Of a stretch of 64,000 nucleotides of DNA, positions 44,991 to 53,860 are shown in pieces (the stretch's first letter is position 1; each line of letters starts with the position of its first letter). Location of the stretch: assembly GCA_004123355.1 (NCBI GenBank), contig SCHM01000003.1, positions 8,141,058 through 8,205,057 on the forward strand. Reading direction: 5' to 3'. The DNA comes from Amphirosellinia nigrospora. Lineage: Eukaryota; Ascomycota; Sordariomycetes; Xylariales; Xylariaceae. Both the position numbers and the translations under genes were made by a program. The notes under the pieces are model-generated. The model was not told the DNA's origin, did no database searches, and worked only from the letters and a program-made list of their open reading frames with translations.

Positions 44991-47819
44991 ATGAGACGAA
45001 CGGTAGAGGGTACCAGGCGATTTCGAAAGCTGTCATACACCATCTCCGAGGATGAATCCGCCATCCAAGAAGGACAGGCTAATGACGAAAAACAGATGAC
45101 CAACCAAATGAAGGCCGAGGGAAGATGGTACCGCTTGGAGCTGAACACAGTTGCGGAGTTTACACTGCTCTACTTGATCAGATTTGACTTCGCGAACGCA
45201 TCGATAGTATACCGTCGTGCGTTGAAGAAATTTGGTCCCACACTTAAAGTCGCTGATGGTTTTAATGCCATATGGGCGGACAGGCAGAGAAAGCCATTTA
45301 AGAAAGAGAGAGAGGCCGAGGAACAAGCGGCCGACGTCTACCATCGCGCTCTGAAACAATTCGACACCATGTTTCATAAGAACCATATCCTCATCGCCAT
45401 CACATCTCTTCATCTGGGCGTCAACTACATGCAACGCTCATACTTCTCTGAAGCTGAAGAGAGCTTGAGGAGAGCTCTTGAGAGCTTCAAATCTCACGCC
45501 ATTCAGAACGTAGAAGATCCATTTCTGGGTCTGATACATTACTACCTAGGACTCGTATTCGTTAAGCAAAGCAGCCTTAACAAAGCCGCTAAATACCTGA
45601 ACTTAGCCCGAAGCGTCATTGAAGAGAATAAGGTCAACGCTGACTTCGAGGAAGACGGAACTGTTTTAGAGCTCTCGATAATATATGAGCTGGGGAACCG
45701 CGAGCTCCTTCGGGCGCGCCCGGACTATTCAAAGGCGGGCATGTTGTTTCAACATGTAGTAAAGACGCTCTCCGAGATCCAACGCACTGATAAAGTGAAG
45801 CAACTTGCGCGCAAGACCGCAATCGGGTTTTGTAGAGTGCAGATTGGCGCAGGGATAACTGAACAAGCCATACCTAATCTCATTAGTGCTATCGAACTCG
45901 ACCGCAAGGCACAAGGTAACACGCCCCACGACTATTACACTTGTCAAGCCCTAGTATCGCTTGGTACGGCATACGAACAGCAAGGCCAATTTGAGATTGC
46001 AGCGGAACAACTCCTAAAGGCCTTGGCTGGTTTCAAGTTCCTACGCGGTGACAACAGTTATGACTACCTCAGAGTTTCTAGTCAACTAGGTAGCATCTAT
46101 GGGAAGGGTGGCGATGCCATTACAGGACTGCAGATTCTTCACCCGACCTACGACAACCTCACCACGACTCTTGGGCGCTATCATATCTCAACACTTCAAG
46201 CTAGCATGGAAATAGGGCATCTAAATCGAAAACTGATGAATCTGCAGGCAGCTGCTGAGGCGTATGAGCGGGCTTACATGGGACTTCACACGAAATTAGG
46301 ACTCAAGAAAGGCAGCACAGCTGATGCCGCGCAAATGCTAGGTGATGTCTACTTTGATCAGGGTAAGTTGACCAAGGCAAGGGAATTATATAAAGCAGCA
46401 TACAACGGTTTCAAAGCCCGCGCTACGACGAAACGTTCCAGGCGTGATCACGACACCAAGAAGAAAGGTAGTCGGGAAGCCGGTACAACAGTCCAAGTGA
46501 CAAACTCCAAGACCAGGAAAGCGCTGCCGATCACGAACATCAAGTACTTATTTGCTGCCATGAATATGGCCAAGGTTTCTTCTCTGATCCGACACACGGA
46601 GAGCTACAACGAAGCTGAGAAGTACTTTAAACGCGCCATTAATGGCTTCCAAGCGTCTAACGAGGAAGTGAGCGCAATGGGGCTACTTGATGCTCAACTG
46701 CAATTGGGCTGCTTCTATCGCGACCGCAGACGGTTTACTGAGGCCGGGCACTTGATCAGGTGCGCGTTAAGAGGACTACTTCAACTGCGTGATCGTTATT
46801 CTCAGCGTAATACTGCCGAGATCCACGTTAAGATATTACAGGCGAAGCTCGCGTTAGGTCAGCTTTTTCTGGAAAAAAAGGATAATGAAGAGAATTCCGT
46901 GGATAAAGGAGCCGATATGGCATTCAATCAACTGGAGAACTTCCAAGATATGCCAAACGATAATGATCCTCACAGTCTGATTCTTGAGGCGCAAAGTGGC
47001 CTTTTACAATTGCTAGGCAGCATAGATCTTTCAACACTCTTTGCCTCTACCGTCGTGGGAGAGATGTACATTTCCCACCCACATGCATTGCCGAAAAACA
47101 TTACGCAAGCAGAGAGGTATGGTAGAGGAGAGTTCTTACTGAAGGGAGTTCTACATACATACAGGGTACTGCACCTTGAACCGGGACACCCAAGCACCTT
47201 GAGAGTGATCGAAATTCTCATCTCGTTCTATGGGGCGGAGAAACAAACCGCGAATTGTGAAGAAATGAAGAGCCTTCTCTGGAATGAGTTGGTGAAAGCT
47301 CATGGCATTGATGTTGCGGCTATGATTATGGACATGAACAATGTGCGACGTCCGCGTCACGAAGCCTCTGATGACGACGACAGCTATAGTAGCGACAGCT
47401 ATAGTAGTGATAGCTATGGAGATGACGATAGCTATAGTGACAGCTACGAAGCTGATTACCAAGGAGTTGATAATACTTTCGAAGTCACAGTACGCAATCC
47501 TTACTCTGGAAATCTGCGAACCTACCTACTGCCTAAACCATATAATACACAACAGCCACAACAACACCTACCACAACAACCTACCACAGCAACAGCCACC
47601 ACAGCAATACCCACCGCCGCAATACCTGTCACAGCAATACCCATCACAGCAATACCCGTCACAACAATACCCATCACAGCAATACTCGCCACAGGGCCAG
47701 CATTCGCCACAGCAACACCAACCGCAGCAATACCCGTCACAGGGGCAATACCCGTCACAGCAACACCAATGGCAAAATTGGGGGACTTAGGTAGGTTTAT
47801 TAGCAAGCCATGCGTGTAG
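44991..47819 (+). CDS. TPR-array part of the HET-TPR protein (942-codon ORF)
   Basis: C-terminal half of the HET-TPR gene, starting inside the coding region at an internal ATG. It contains at least ten tetratricopeptide-like units of about 34-42 residues, for example LHLGVNYMQRSYFSEAEESL, YYLGLVFVKQSSLNKAAKYL, ALVSLGTAYEQQGQFEIAAE, AQMLGDVYFDQGKLTKAREL and LQLGCFYRDRRRFTEAGHLI, spaced in the kinesin-light-chain style used as a sensor array in fungal NLR-like proteins. No NACHT or NB-ARC P-loop is visible anywhere in the gene. After the TPRs comes an acidic repeat (DSYSS units) and a low-complexity end that is open in two frames; the Gln/Pro reading (QQYPS units, stop near 47790) looks more natural than the ITAIPVT reading that ends at 47819. 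Confidence 0.85.
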   Translation: MRRTVEGTRRFRKLSYTISEDESAIQEGQANDEKQMTNQMKAEGRWYRLELNTVAEFTLLYLIRFDFANASIVYRRALKKFGPTLKVADGFNAIWADRQRKPFKKEREAEEQAADVYHRALKQFDTMFHKNHILIAITSLHLGVNYMQRSYFSEAEESLRRALESFKSHAIQNVEDPFLGLIHYYLGLVFVKQSSLNKAAKYLNLARSVIEENKVNADFEEDGTVLELSIIYELGNRELLRARPDYSKAGMLFQHVVKTLSEIQRTDKVKQLARKTAIGFCRVQIGAGITEQAIPNLISAIELDRKAQGNTPHDYYTCQALVSLGTAYEQQGQFEIAAEQLLKALAGFKFLRGDNSYDYLRVSSQLGSIYGKGGDAITGLQILHPTYDNLTTTLGRYHISTLQASMEIGHLNRKLMNLQAAAEAYERAYMGLHTKLGLKKGSTADAAQMLGDVYFDQGKLTKARELYKAAYNGFKARATTKRSRRDHDTKKKGSREAGTTVQVTNSKTRKALPITNIKYLFAAMNMAKVSSLIRHTESYNEAEKYFKRAINGFQASNEEVSAMGLLDAQLQLGCFYRDRRRFTEAGHLIRCALRGLLQLRDRYSQRNTAEIHVKILQAKLALGQLFLEKKDNEENSVDKGADMAFNQLENFQDMPNDNDPHSLILEAQSGLLQLLGSIDLSTLFASTVVGEMYISHPHALPKNITQAERYGRGEFLLKGVLHTYRVLHLEPGHPSTLRVIEILISFYGAEKQTANCEEMKSLLWNELVKAHGIDVAAMIMDMNNVRRPRHEASDDDDSYSSDSYSSDSYGDDDSYSDSYEADYQGVDNTFEVTVRNPYSGNLRTYLLPKPYNTQQPQQHLPQQPTTATATTAIPTAAIPVTAIPITAIPVTTIPITAILATGPAFATATPTAAIPVTGAIPVTATPMAKLGDLGRFISKPCV
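47379..47455 (+). repeat. DSYSS-coding 15-bp repeat
   Basis: Units close to GATAGCTATAGTAGC, about five imperfect copies, encode DSYSSDSYSSDSY followed by degenerate copies. Acidic, Tyr/Ser-rich tail segment of the TPR protein. Confidence 0.7.
47629..47692 (+). repeat. 15-bp coding repeat (TCACAGCAATACCCA type)
   Basis: Four near-perfect copies of TCACAGCAATACCC plus one base, flanked by degenerate CAGCAA/CCACAG copies over about 47545-47775. Reads QQYPS in one frame and ITAIP/VTAIP in another, both open. Confidence 0.75.
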
Positions 47820-48476
47820 CAATAATTTCCCCGGTATCTAAATGGATCTGTTTTTCATTCCGCTTATATTTGGTGCTCAGGAAGGACTCCATGGGGAAAC
47901 ACTTGGGAACCCTCATGTGTTAGATTTAAGGAGTATAATGTTATTATGTATATTTATTGAACAGGCACTAGATGAGGATCTTACGAATATGGTAGGCGGT
48001 TTGTCGGAGGGCGCAGCTGAGGTAAGGCTTGTGACAAAAGCAGCATGAGATGCTGGTAGGTTAGGACAGGGTATCTATGTATAGTACATAGGTAGGTATG
48101 GAGTCTGATAGGTGATTATCTGTGGGGAGATTTAGACCCGACTGTTCTCGATGCCTACTATGCAATTCGATTTGCTGTGGTAGTTGTCTTTGTTCAAGAA
48201 CCTTACTAAAGAATTAAGGTTAGAAGTATTTTATACGTTTTCTATGACGCCTAGACTGATAGAACAATAGAATAAAACTCACAAATTATGTATATTCTAC
48301 ACTAGTCTCATGTTTGTATTAATGCGCCCTATATTTAGAGAGCTAAATCCATCAATACGACTGTTACTTACCTAGTTGCGACTCGTGAAACAGGGTGTAG
48401 GCTATGAATGAATAATGTCGTTGAACGTTCGTGCCAAATCGCAGTATTCTTGCGAGTAGGCTTTCAAGCCGCTAGT
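47820..48476. other. intergenic between convergent genes
   Basis: 657 bp; contains an ACATAGGTAGGTATGG motif near 48089. The 68-codon ORF at 47842 is unsupported. Confidence 0.4.
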
Positions 48477-49223
48477 TCAAACGGTCGTGGAGCTGTCACT
48501 CGCGTCCGCACGCCATTTCCTTAGACTGGACAAACGACGCGCGTTCAGCCGTTTGTCATTACAACTCGCGCACCTCAAGTTCGGTACCACTCGTGGCCCG
48601 CGGCAATCAACGCACCATGCCCTGTTATTCTGGGGCCACGGTTTATTTCTCCTTGTTCTTAACCTGGCACGTTCATTGGTTTTCTGTTGGCAGGGGAAAC
48701 AACAGACTTTTGATGTCGAACCAGAGGGCAGTAGTTTGCTGCACTTCACACATTTGTGCATTTTCTTACGCTGCGCTATAGTTTTTCTAATTCGGAGTAG
48801 GTTAGTATGGTGATAATAGCATCGTTCTTCGCCGTGAGTTTGTGGGCGGTTGCAAGATTTGGTACAGCAAACTGCTAAAGCGGAGCCGGGTTCCTTTTCG
48901 CTATTTTCAGTAACCATTAACTCCTGAGTAGAAGATAGTTCTTTAGTAGAAGATGGTTCTTGAGTAGAAGATAGCTCTTGAGTAGAAGATAGTTCTTTAG
49001 TAGAAGACGGTTCTTGAGTTGAAGACGGTTCTTCAGTAGAAGACGGTTTTTTAGAAGAAGTTGGTTCTTGAGAAGAAGATGGTTCTTGAGAAGAAGATGG
49101 TTCTTGAGTAGAAGACGGTTCTATTGATAAAGTTAGTATCCTATTACAGTTGCTTTTTGGGAGGGATACTAAGTTAGCTTGGACTGAGTCCTGAGTATCC
49201 TGGTTTTGCTGAGCCTGTGACAT
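48477..49223 (-). CDS. novel-looking protein: 6-residue tandem repeat plus three CxxC zinc-knuckle modules
   Basis: Intact 248-aa ORF from ATG 49223 (MSQAQQNQDTQ), no intron. Residues about 36-101 are eleven tandem six-residue units of EPSSTQ/ELSSTQ/EPSSSQ/EPSSTK type. The last 125 residues hold three Cys pairs of pairs: CCTKSCNRPQ...ERCYYHH, HKCVKCSKLLPSG...CCFPCQQK and WCVDCRGPR...LRCASCNDKR, each of a size to bind one zinc, linked by Arg/Lys-rich helices (TNERARLRTRRNKPW, KRLNARRLSSLRKWR). This suggests nucleic-acid binding. I do not recognise a named family; similar Cys-rich tails occur in uncharacterised sordariomycete proteins. A TATAAATA box lies 84 bp upstream. Confidence 0.7.
   Translation of the reverse strand: MSQAQQNQDTQDSVQANLVSLPKSNCNRILTLSIEPSSTQEPSSSQEPSSSQEPTSSKKPSSTEEPSSTQEPSSTKELSSTQELSSTQEPSSTKELSSTQELMVTENSEKEPGSALAVCCTKSCNRPQTHGEERCYYHHTNLLRIRKTIAQRKKMHKCVKCSKLLPSGSTSKVCCFPCQQKTNERARLRTRRNKPWPQNNRAWCVDCRGPRVVPNLRCASCNDKRLNARRLSSLRKWRADASDSSTTV
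48921..49118 (-). repeat. 18-bp minisatellite, 11 copies, in frame in the zinc-knuckle gene
   Basis: On the plus strand units read TTCTTGAGTAGAAGACGG with 1-5 changes each; eleven uninterrupted copies occupy 198 bp and all keep the reading frame, encoding EPSSTQ-type hexapeptides. Confidence 0.9.
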
Positions 49224-49306
49224 GTTTTGTGTGGTTATCGTATTTATTGAGATGTTTCTGCGATTGTGTTGAATTAATGCTTATCCTGGACATCTGTCGC
49301 CGGTAA

Positions 49307-49314
49307 TATTTATA
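49307..49314 (-). promoter_or_regulatory. TATA box of the zinc-knuckle gene
   Basis: TATAAATA on the minus strand, 84 bp upstream of ATG 49223. Confidence 0.5.
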
Positions 49315-50065
49315 CTAGATAAACTTTTTTTGTATAAGAGAATTGTATAGTTAAGGCGCTCGTTGTGTTTACTTTTATAAAGCTATTGTTTCAAAACAAA
49401 GACAGTTTTAAAGAAGTATTGATATTATTACAAAGAGTTAAAGGAAGGCTATCAAGCATTTCAAGTACCAATGGCATTTTAATTTGCTCCTACTGTTAAG
49501 ATAGGGGTCAGGAGCGAACTTAACAAGAACATGCCTTTATAGATAAAGAAAGGCACAGAGATATGCCGTAAGAATACTCCACCCATCTATCATCCAATCA
49601 TCTAAGTATTAAACAAGATTCAACCATCACAGCAACTGTTGTTGCTGTGAGATGTAAGTAAGATCTATCAACTCTGAATAACTCATATGGCGAAAACTAT
49701 AAAATCAGATGCACAACGTCTTACTTTGACGAACTTGAGGAGACGACATTGAATTGCACGGCTGACTCTTAGGTAACATAATAACAATGTCATTCTACTT
49801 CTACTTTCTTAAACGAGCGAGATAATTCATGAAAGATCGAGGTAGTGAGCGACAACAGGCCAGACAACGCCAGGAACAAAAAACTCAAACAATCCCATTG
49901 TTCCCACGCAGGCACAAAAAACCAAACACCTAACCAGCCGACACTCAGGCAAAATAATTAAGAAGCATATAAACCCCCACGAGAGCATCTGAACCTCCAC
50001 TTAGCAAATCCCATCCCATCAATAAAACCCCAGCATCGCCTTACTAAAATAAATCTTAACCGAGA
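49315..50065. other. divergent intergenic region
   Basis: 750 bp AT-rich spacer between the zinc-knuckle gene and the small Cys-rich gene. An imperfect inverted repeat CACAGCAACTGTTGTTGCTGTG lies at 49627-49648 and could form a hairpin or be a dyad binding site. CCCCA-rich leader before 50066. Confidence 0.4.
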
Positions 50066-50476
50066 ATGTGTCGCTACCGCCGATCTATCTTCCTGTGTAA
50101 CCACACACAGACATCCGCCGAACCCTTCATCATCTGCCCGACGCAACAACGTTACATGTCAGGCGCAAGCCCCGAGCCCTGCGGCGTCGCCGAGACACAC
50201 ACTTGCAGCACTATTCGGGTCTGCAGCCTGTGCCAGCCCTGCGAGGCCAAGAAGGCGAGGACGGATAATCGCGTATCGGACCTCAAGGACAAGATCGCGC
50301 AACTTAGAGAAAATCTCGGTATCGCCCACGAAGATTCTACGAAGCGAATCGATGAAGCTAGTCTGAAGTCGGAGAGTCAGGAAGATGTTGAGAAGGAGCG
50401 GGTGGACCCCGTCCAAGAGTTCCTGAAGATGAAGAAATCGGAGAAGTATGCCCACTTGATGATGCTCGGTACCTAG
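50066..50476 (+). CDS. small Cys/charged fungal protein, 136 aa
   Basis: Intact single-exon ORF. Starts MCRYRRSIFLCNHTQTSAEPFIICPTQQ, continues with CGVAETHTCSTIRVCSLCQPCEAKK (clustered Cys, CxxC and His that could bind zinc), then a basic-acidic helical coiled coil (RVSDLKDKIAQLRENLGIAHE) and a Lys-rich end. The MCxYxxxxxxCxH start with later CxxC is a pattern shared by many short fungal proteins of unknown role. No signal peptide. Confidence 0.6.
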   Translation: MCRYRRSIFLCNHTQTSAEPFIICPTQQRYMSGASPEPCGVAETHTCSTIRVCSLCQPCEAKKARTDNRVSDLKDKIAQLRENLGIAHEDSTKRIDEASLKSESQEDVEKERVDPVQEFLKMKKSEKYAHLMMLGT

Positions 50477-50715
50477 CTACTTTAGGTATAAATAACCCCT
50501 CTTCGTAGCTAGTTAAATTCCAGTTCAGTTATTGCATTATCAAAGGTAGGTGAAAGTGCTCATTGTATCTAATAAGCTCAACAGTCATGTGTCCTTTCCT
50601 TGTCTTCCCGTGATAACAATTTCCTTTTGCCTTCCCCTTTCCGGTCCTAGATTAACACAACATAGTAGCTGTCATCATTTTAATATCCCGTTACCATACG
50701 ATATCTTTCCTCCGC
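50477..50715. other. short convergent intergenic
   Basis: 239 bp between 3' ends; nothing recognised. Confidence 0.35.
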
Positions 50716-52632
50716 CTAGATTAGTCTCAAGCCGTTCCACAAGAGGTTAGTATTGCCCTCGATCGAGAGCGTTCCCGTCTTGGTGATGAGGTATTCGCCG
50801 ATAGCAACATCCTTGCCCGACTCCTTCCCGTATCCCGAGTCCTTGATACCCCAAATGGTGACTCTGCAGCGGATTGATTTCCTTTCAGAGTGTCAGCATC
50901 ACCCCGTGAGAATTTAGGACTCGTATATGGGTGGAACAACTTACCGGTATTTAATCCGATCATGCCAGCTTCCAGGTTTTCGAATAGGCGCCAAATGCGA
51001 TCGATGTTCTTCGTGAAGCAGTACGAAGCGAGACCCATCTAGAAAGCAATCTTGAGTAAACATTTGAACGAATAAAAAAGGGGCGGTAATCAATAGAGAA
51101 CTCACGCTAGTGTTGTTGGCGGCCTCAACAGCCTCTTCCTCAGTATCGAACGGGAACAGCGCAAGGAGAGGCCCAAACGTCTCCTCTTGAGCAATCTTCA
51201 TGTTCGGCGTGGCATTAGTGATGATAGTAGGCTCGAAGAAGTAGCCATTGTTCAAATCGAGGCGGTTTCCGCCCGTGAGGATAGTGGCACCGTTAGTCTT
51301 GGCATCCTCGACCTGACTGGCCGTCTTCTCGACGCCTTGGGGCACCGTCAGAGCCCCCATCGTCGTACCCTCATCTAGACCGTGTCCGACGCGGAGCGCG
51401 CGGGTCTTCTCTGCCAAAAGACTCGCGAACTTGTCGTAGATGCCGCGCTGTACGTATACCCTGTTTGCCGTGATGCAAGCCTGGCCCGCGTGTCTGAATT
51501 TCAGGGGTATGAGTGCTGCGGCGGTTTAGTCAGCATCTGATCTCACTTCTCCTTTTGTGTAAGAACTATAAGAATCCCTAAGCAACCATAACCTACCCTC
51601 ACAAGCCTGTTCCAAGTTCGCATCGTCGAAGACTAAGAAGGGGCAATTGCCGCCGAGCTCGAGCGTGAGCTTCTTCAGGCCCTCCGCGCAATGCGCCGAG
51701 AGGATCTTTCCCACACGAGTCTTTATTTGTCAGCCAAACAATATATACATCAAAGTAGCATAACAATAATAACATGACATACCGAGCCAGTGAAGGACAC
51801 CTTCTTGACAATAGGGTGCTTGCACAGCGCCTCGCTAAGAGCAGGCGTATTATGCAGCGTGGTGGGGAGAACATTAAACACGCCCTTGGGGAACCCCGCC
51901 TTCTCGGCCAGGTAGGCCAGCGAGAGCGCGGTGGGTGTCTCAGGCGACGGCTTGGCAACCATGGTGCAGCCGGCCGCGAACGCCGTGCTCGCCTTCCTCA
52001 GGATCATGGCGACGGGGAAGTTCCAGGGAACCAGGGCGGCGACGACGCCGATGGGCTGCTTGATGGTGAAGATGCCCCCGGGAAGCGCCGCCGGAAGGTC
52101 GAGCCGTGGATGCGCTCTGCCTCGCCCGCAAACCACCGAGTGAAGCCGGCGGCGTAGTCGATTTCGGCGTGCGCCTCGGCGAGGGGCTTGCCTGTCTCAT
52201 GCACCAAGATGCGTGCGAGGTCCTCCTTGTTCTCGCGGATCAGCGTGTCCCATTTCGAGATGAGCTGCGATCGCGCGAGGGTGTGAATTTCCGGTATACA
52301 GCGAACGCTGCACCCGCGGCTTGGACAGCGGCGTCGACGTCCTCGGCACTCAGGTCCGGGCAGTTTGTGAATGGTTGATTGTTGCCCGGATCTTTTATAA
52401 GACAGGGGTTAGTGTAGTCAACAAAAGATGATGATGATGATATAACCACGTACCGATGATGTCGAATCTCTTCCCCGATTTAGCCTCGATCCATTGCCCA
52501 TCGACATAAGCATCGTTGCGGAACAAGTCCGGGTTTTTCAACTTGAGCTGTTCATTTTTATGTTAGCTATGCTCTGACGTGCGGATTCCTCAAGATTGGA
52601 GTTACATCGATTAATGGCTTCTTATCTCCCAT
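50716..52632 (-). CDS. succinate-semialdehyde dehydrogenase-type aldehyde dehydrogenase, frame interrupted
   Basis: NAD(P)-dependent enzyme of the ALDH superfamily, SSADH/GabD type, oxidising succinate semialdehyde in GABA breakdown. Seven exons: 52632-52606, 52547-52454, 52391-51783, 51720-51597, 51515-51106, 51038-50945 and 50881-50716. Landmarks: [20 protein letters not shown] (active-site Asn), [25 protein letters not shown] (NAD site), [17 protein letters not shown] (general base Glu), [17 protein letters not shown] (catalytic Cys), [14 protein letters not shown] and AAESPFGG. Breaks near 52272, 52092 and 50850 each fit one missing base; with them the CDS is 509 codons, normal for the family. 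No mitochondrial presequence is evident. Other ALDH substrates cannot be excluded. Confidence 0.88.
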
Positions 52633-53860
52633 GATGATCGTTTTCGGGGGGTCGGCTTGGAGAGAATTATGTATAGTTCCAGAGTCCTGCGGTGCGGTCC
52701 GTACTTGAGCTGTGATCACTTGAATTGAAACTTAATACTGAAGTTCAAGTTGATGAACGAAGTAATGAGACCCCGCCCTTCCATCTCCGCAGTGGCGCGC
52801 GACGTCAATGTCCCGGTACCCGGAATCTGAACACGCACCGAGGAGCTCGGCCACGTCCCACAACCTCGGGACAGTAGGTACAGCCGACCACAATCTCCAC
52901 CTTGGGATATATCTACCTAGGTATGTATCCATTTTAGTTGACAAGACAATTTGCTAATTGTCAAGGGAAGCAGCAGCAGCAGCGGGCCGTGCCAATAATT
53001 TCAGGCCTTGATTGCGTTGTAACATGTCATGTACTTAGGTACATATAGGTAGTGCTACAACTACAAATGTTCCAACTATGCCCTCTACGTATCTAATGAC
53101 CTATACAGCCGTATCTGCCTAATGTATACACACGAAGGACTCAGGCAAAGTGGAAAATGAGATAGAAAGGTGATGGTGCTCTTTTCGACCAATGTTGCAA
53201 TGGCTCTGCCAAAAAGCTGAGCTCTTGTCCAGCACAGTATTTTGTGGCGTCCCATATAGGGCTCATGTAGTGTACACGCATAGCCAAGAGGAATCCAAAG
53301 TTAGCCACTGGTAAATGAATATTGGTAATGTCCAGCTAGAAAAGAAGCGAAGCAAAATGATATCCTGTAAAACCAACGCCCTGATCATGTCATGAGTTTT
53401 TGGGCGCCAATTCTCGACGCCGTTGATGCTGTATGTACCGTAATTCCCGTGATAATAATAACCGTGCCGACGTCTAGGGAATAAAGTTGCTCTCTAGTAT
53501 CGTGGCCCAAGCCTTTTGTTGCCATGATGCAAAATTAGTATTTGTGTTGCTGCTGCCTGTTGATGCAACTATGTCAGGTACGTGGTTCAAATAGGCCGCA
53601 CGGGTTACTGTTCAAAGCGCTTTCAGGATCTACAACAACCTCGTAGCCCATGAAGCGATTCCACGCTCCCCTTGTGAGGCCTTTAGTTTTCTTTCTGAAT
53701 CGTGTCAGAGCAGATCGCACTCGCATAAACACCAATTCGAAGCAGCCACAAACCTCTAGGCCCACCCACAAGACAAACCAAGACGTAGGGGGCGGTCATC
53801 AAGCTTTGAGTTATAGCCTGACGCTCGCTCGATGTTGTCAGAGAGCCGGCGAATGTCCTC
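52633..53860. other. intergenic, no gene seen
   Basis: 1.2 kb between the ALDH start and the deubiquitinase stop. Holds CTACCTAGGTATG (52912-52924) and CTTAGGTACATATAGGTAG (53035-53053) motifs and a GCA trinucleotide run (52969-52984). Confidence 0.45.

Noticed and set aside
41874-49223. HET-TPR gene and zinc-knuckle gene as one defence system
   Set aside because: They are convergent genes separated by 0.66 kb, with no shared promoter or domain link; adjacency alone is weak evidence in fungi.
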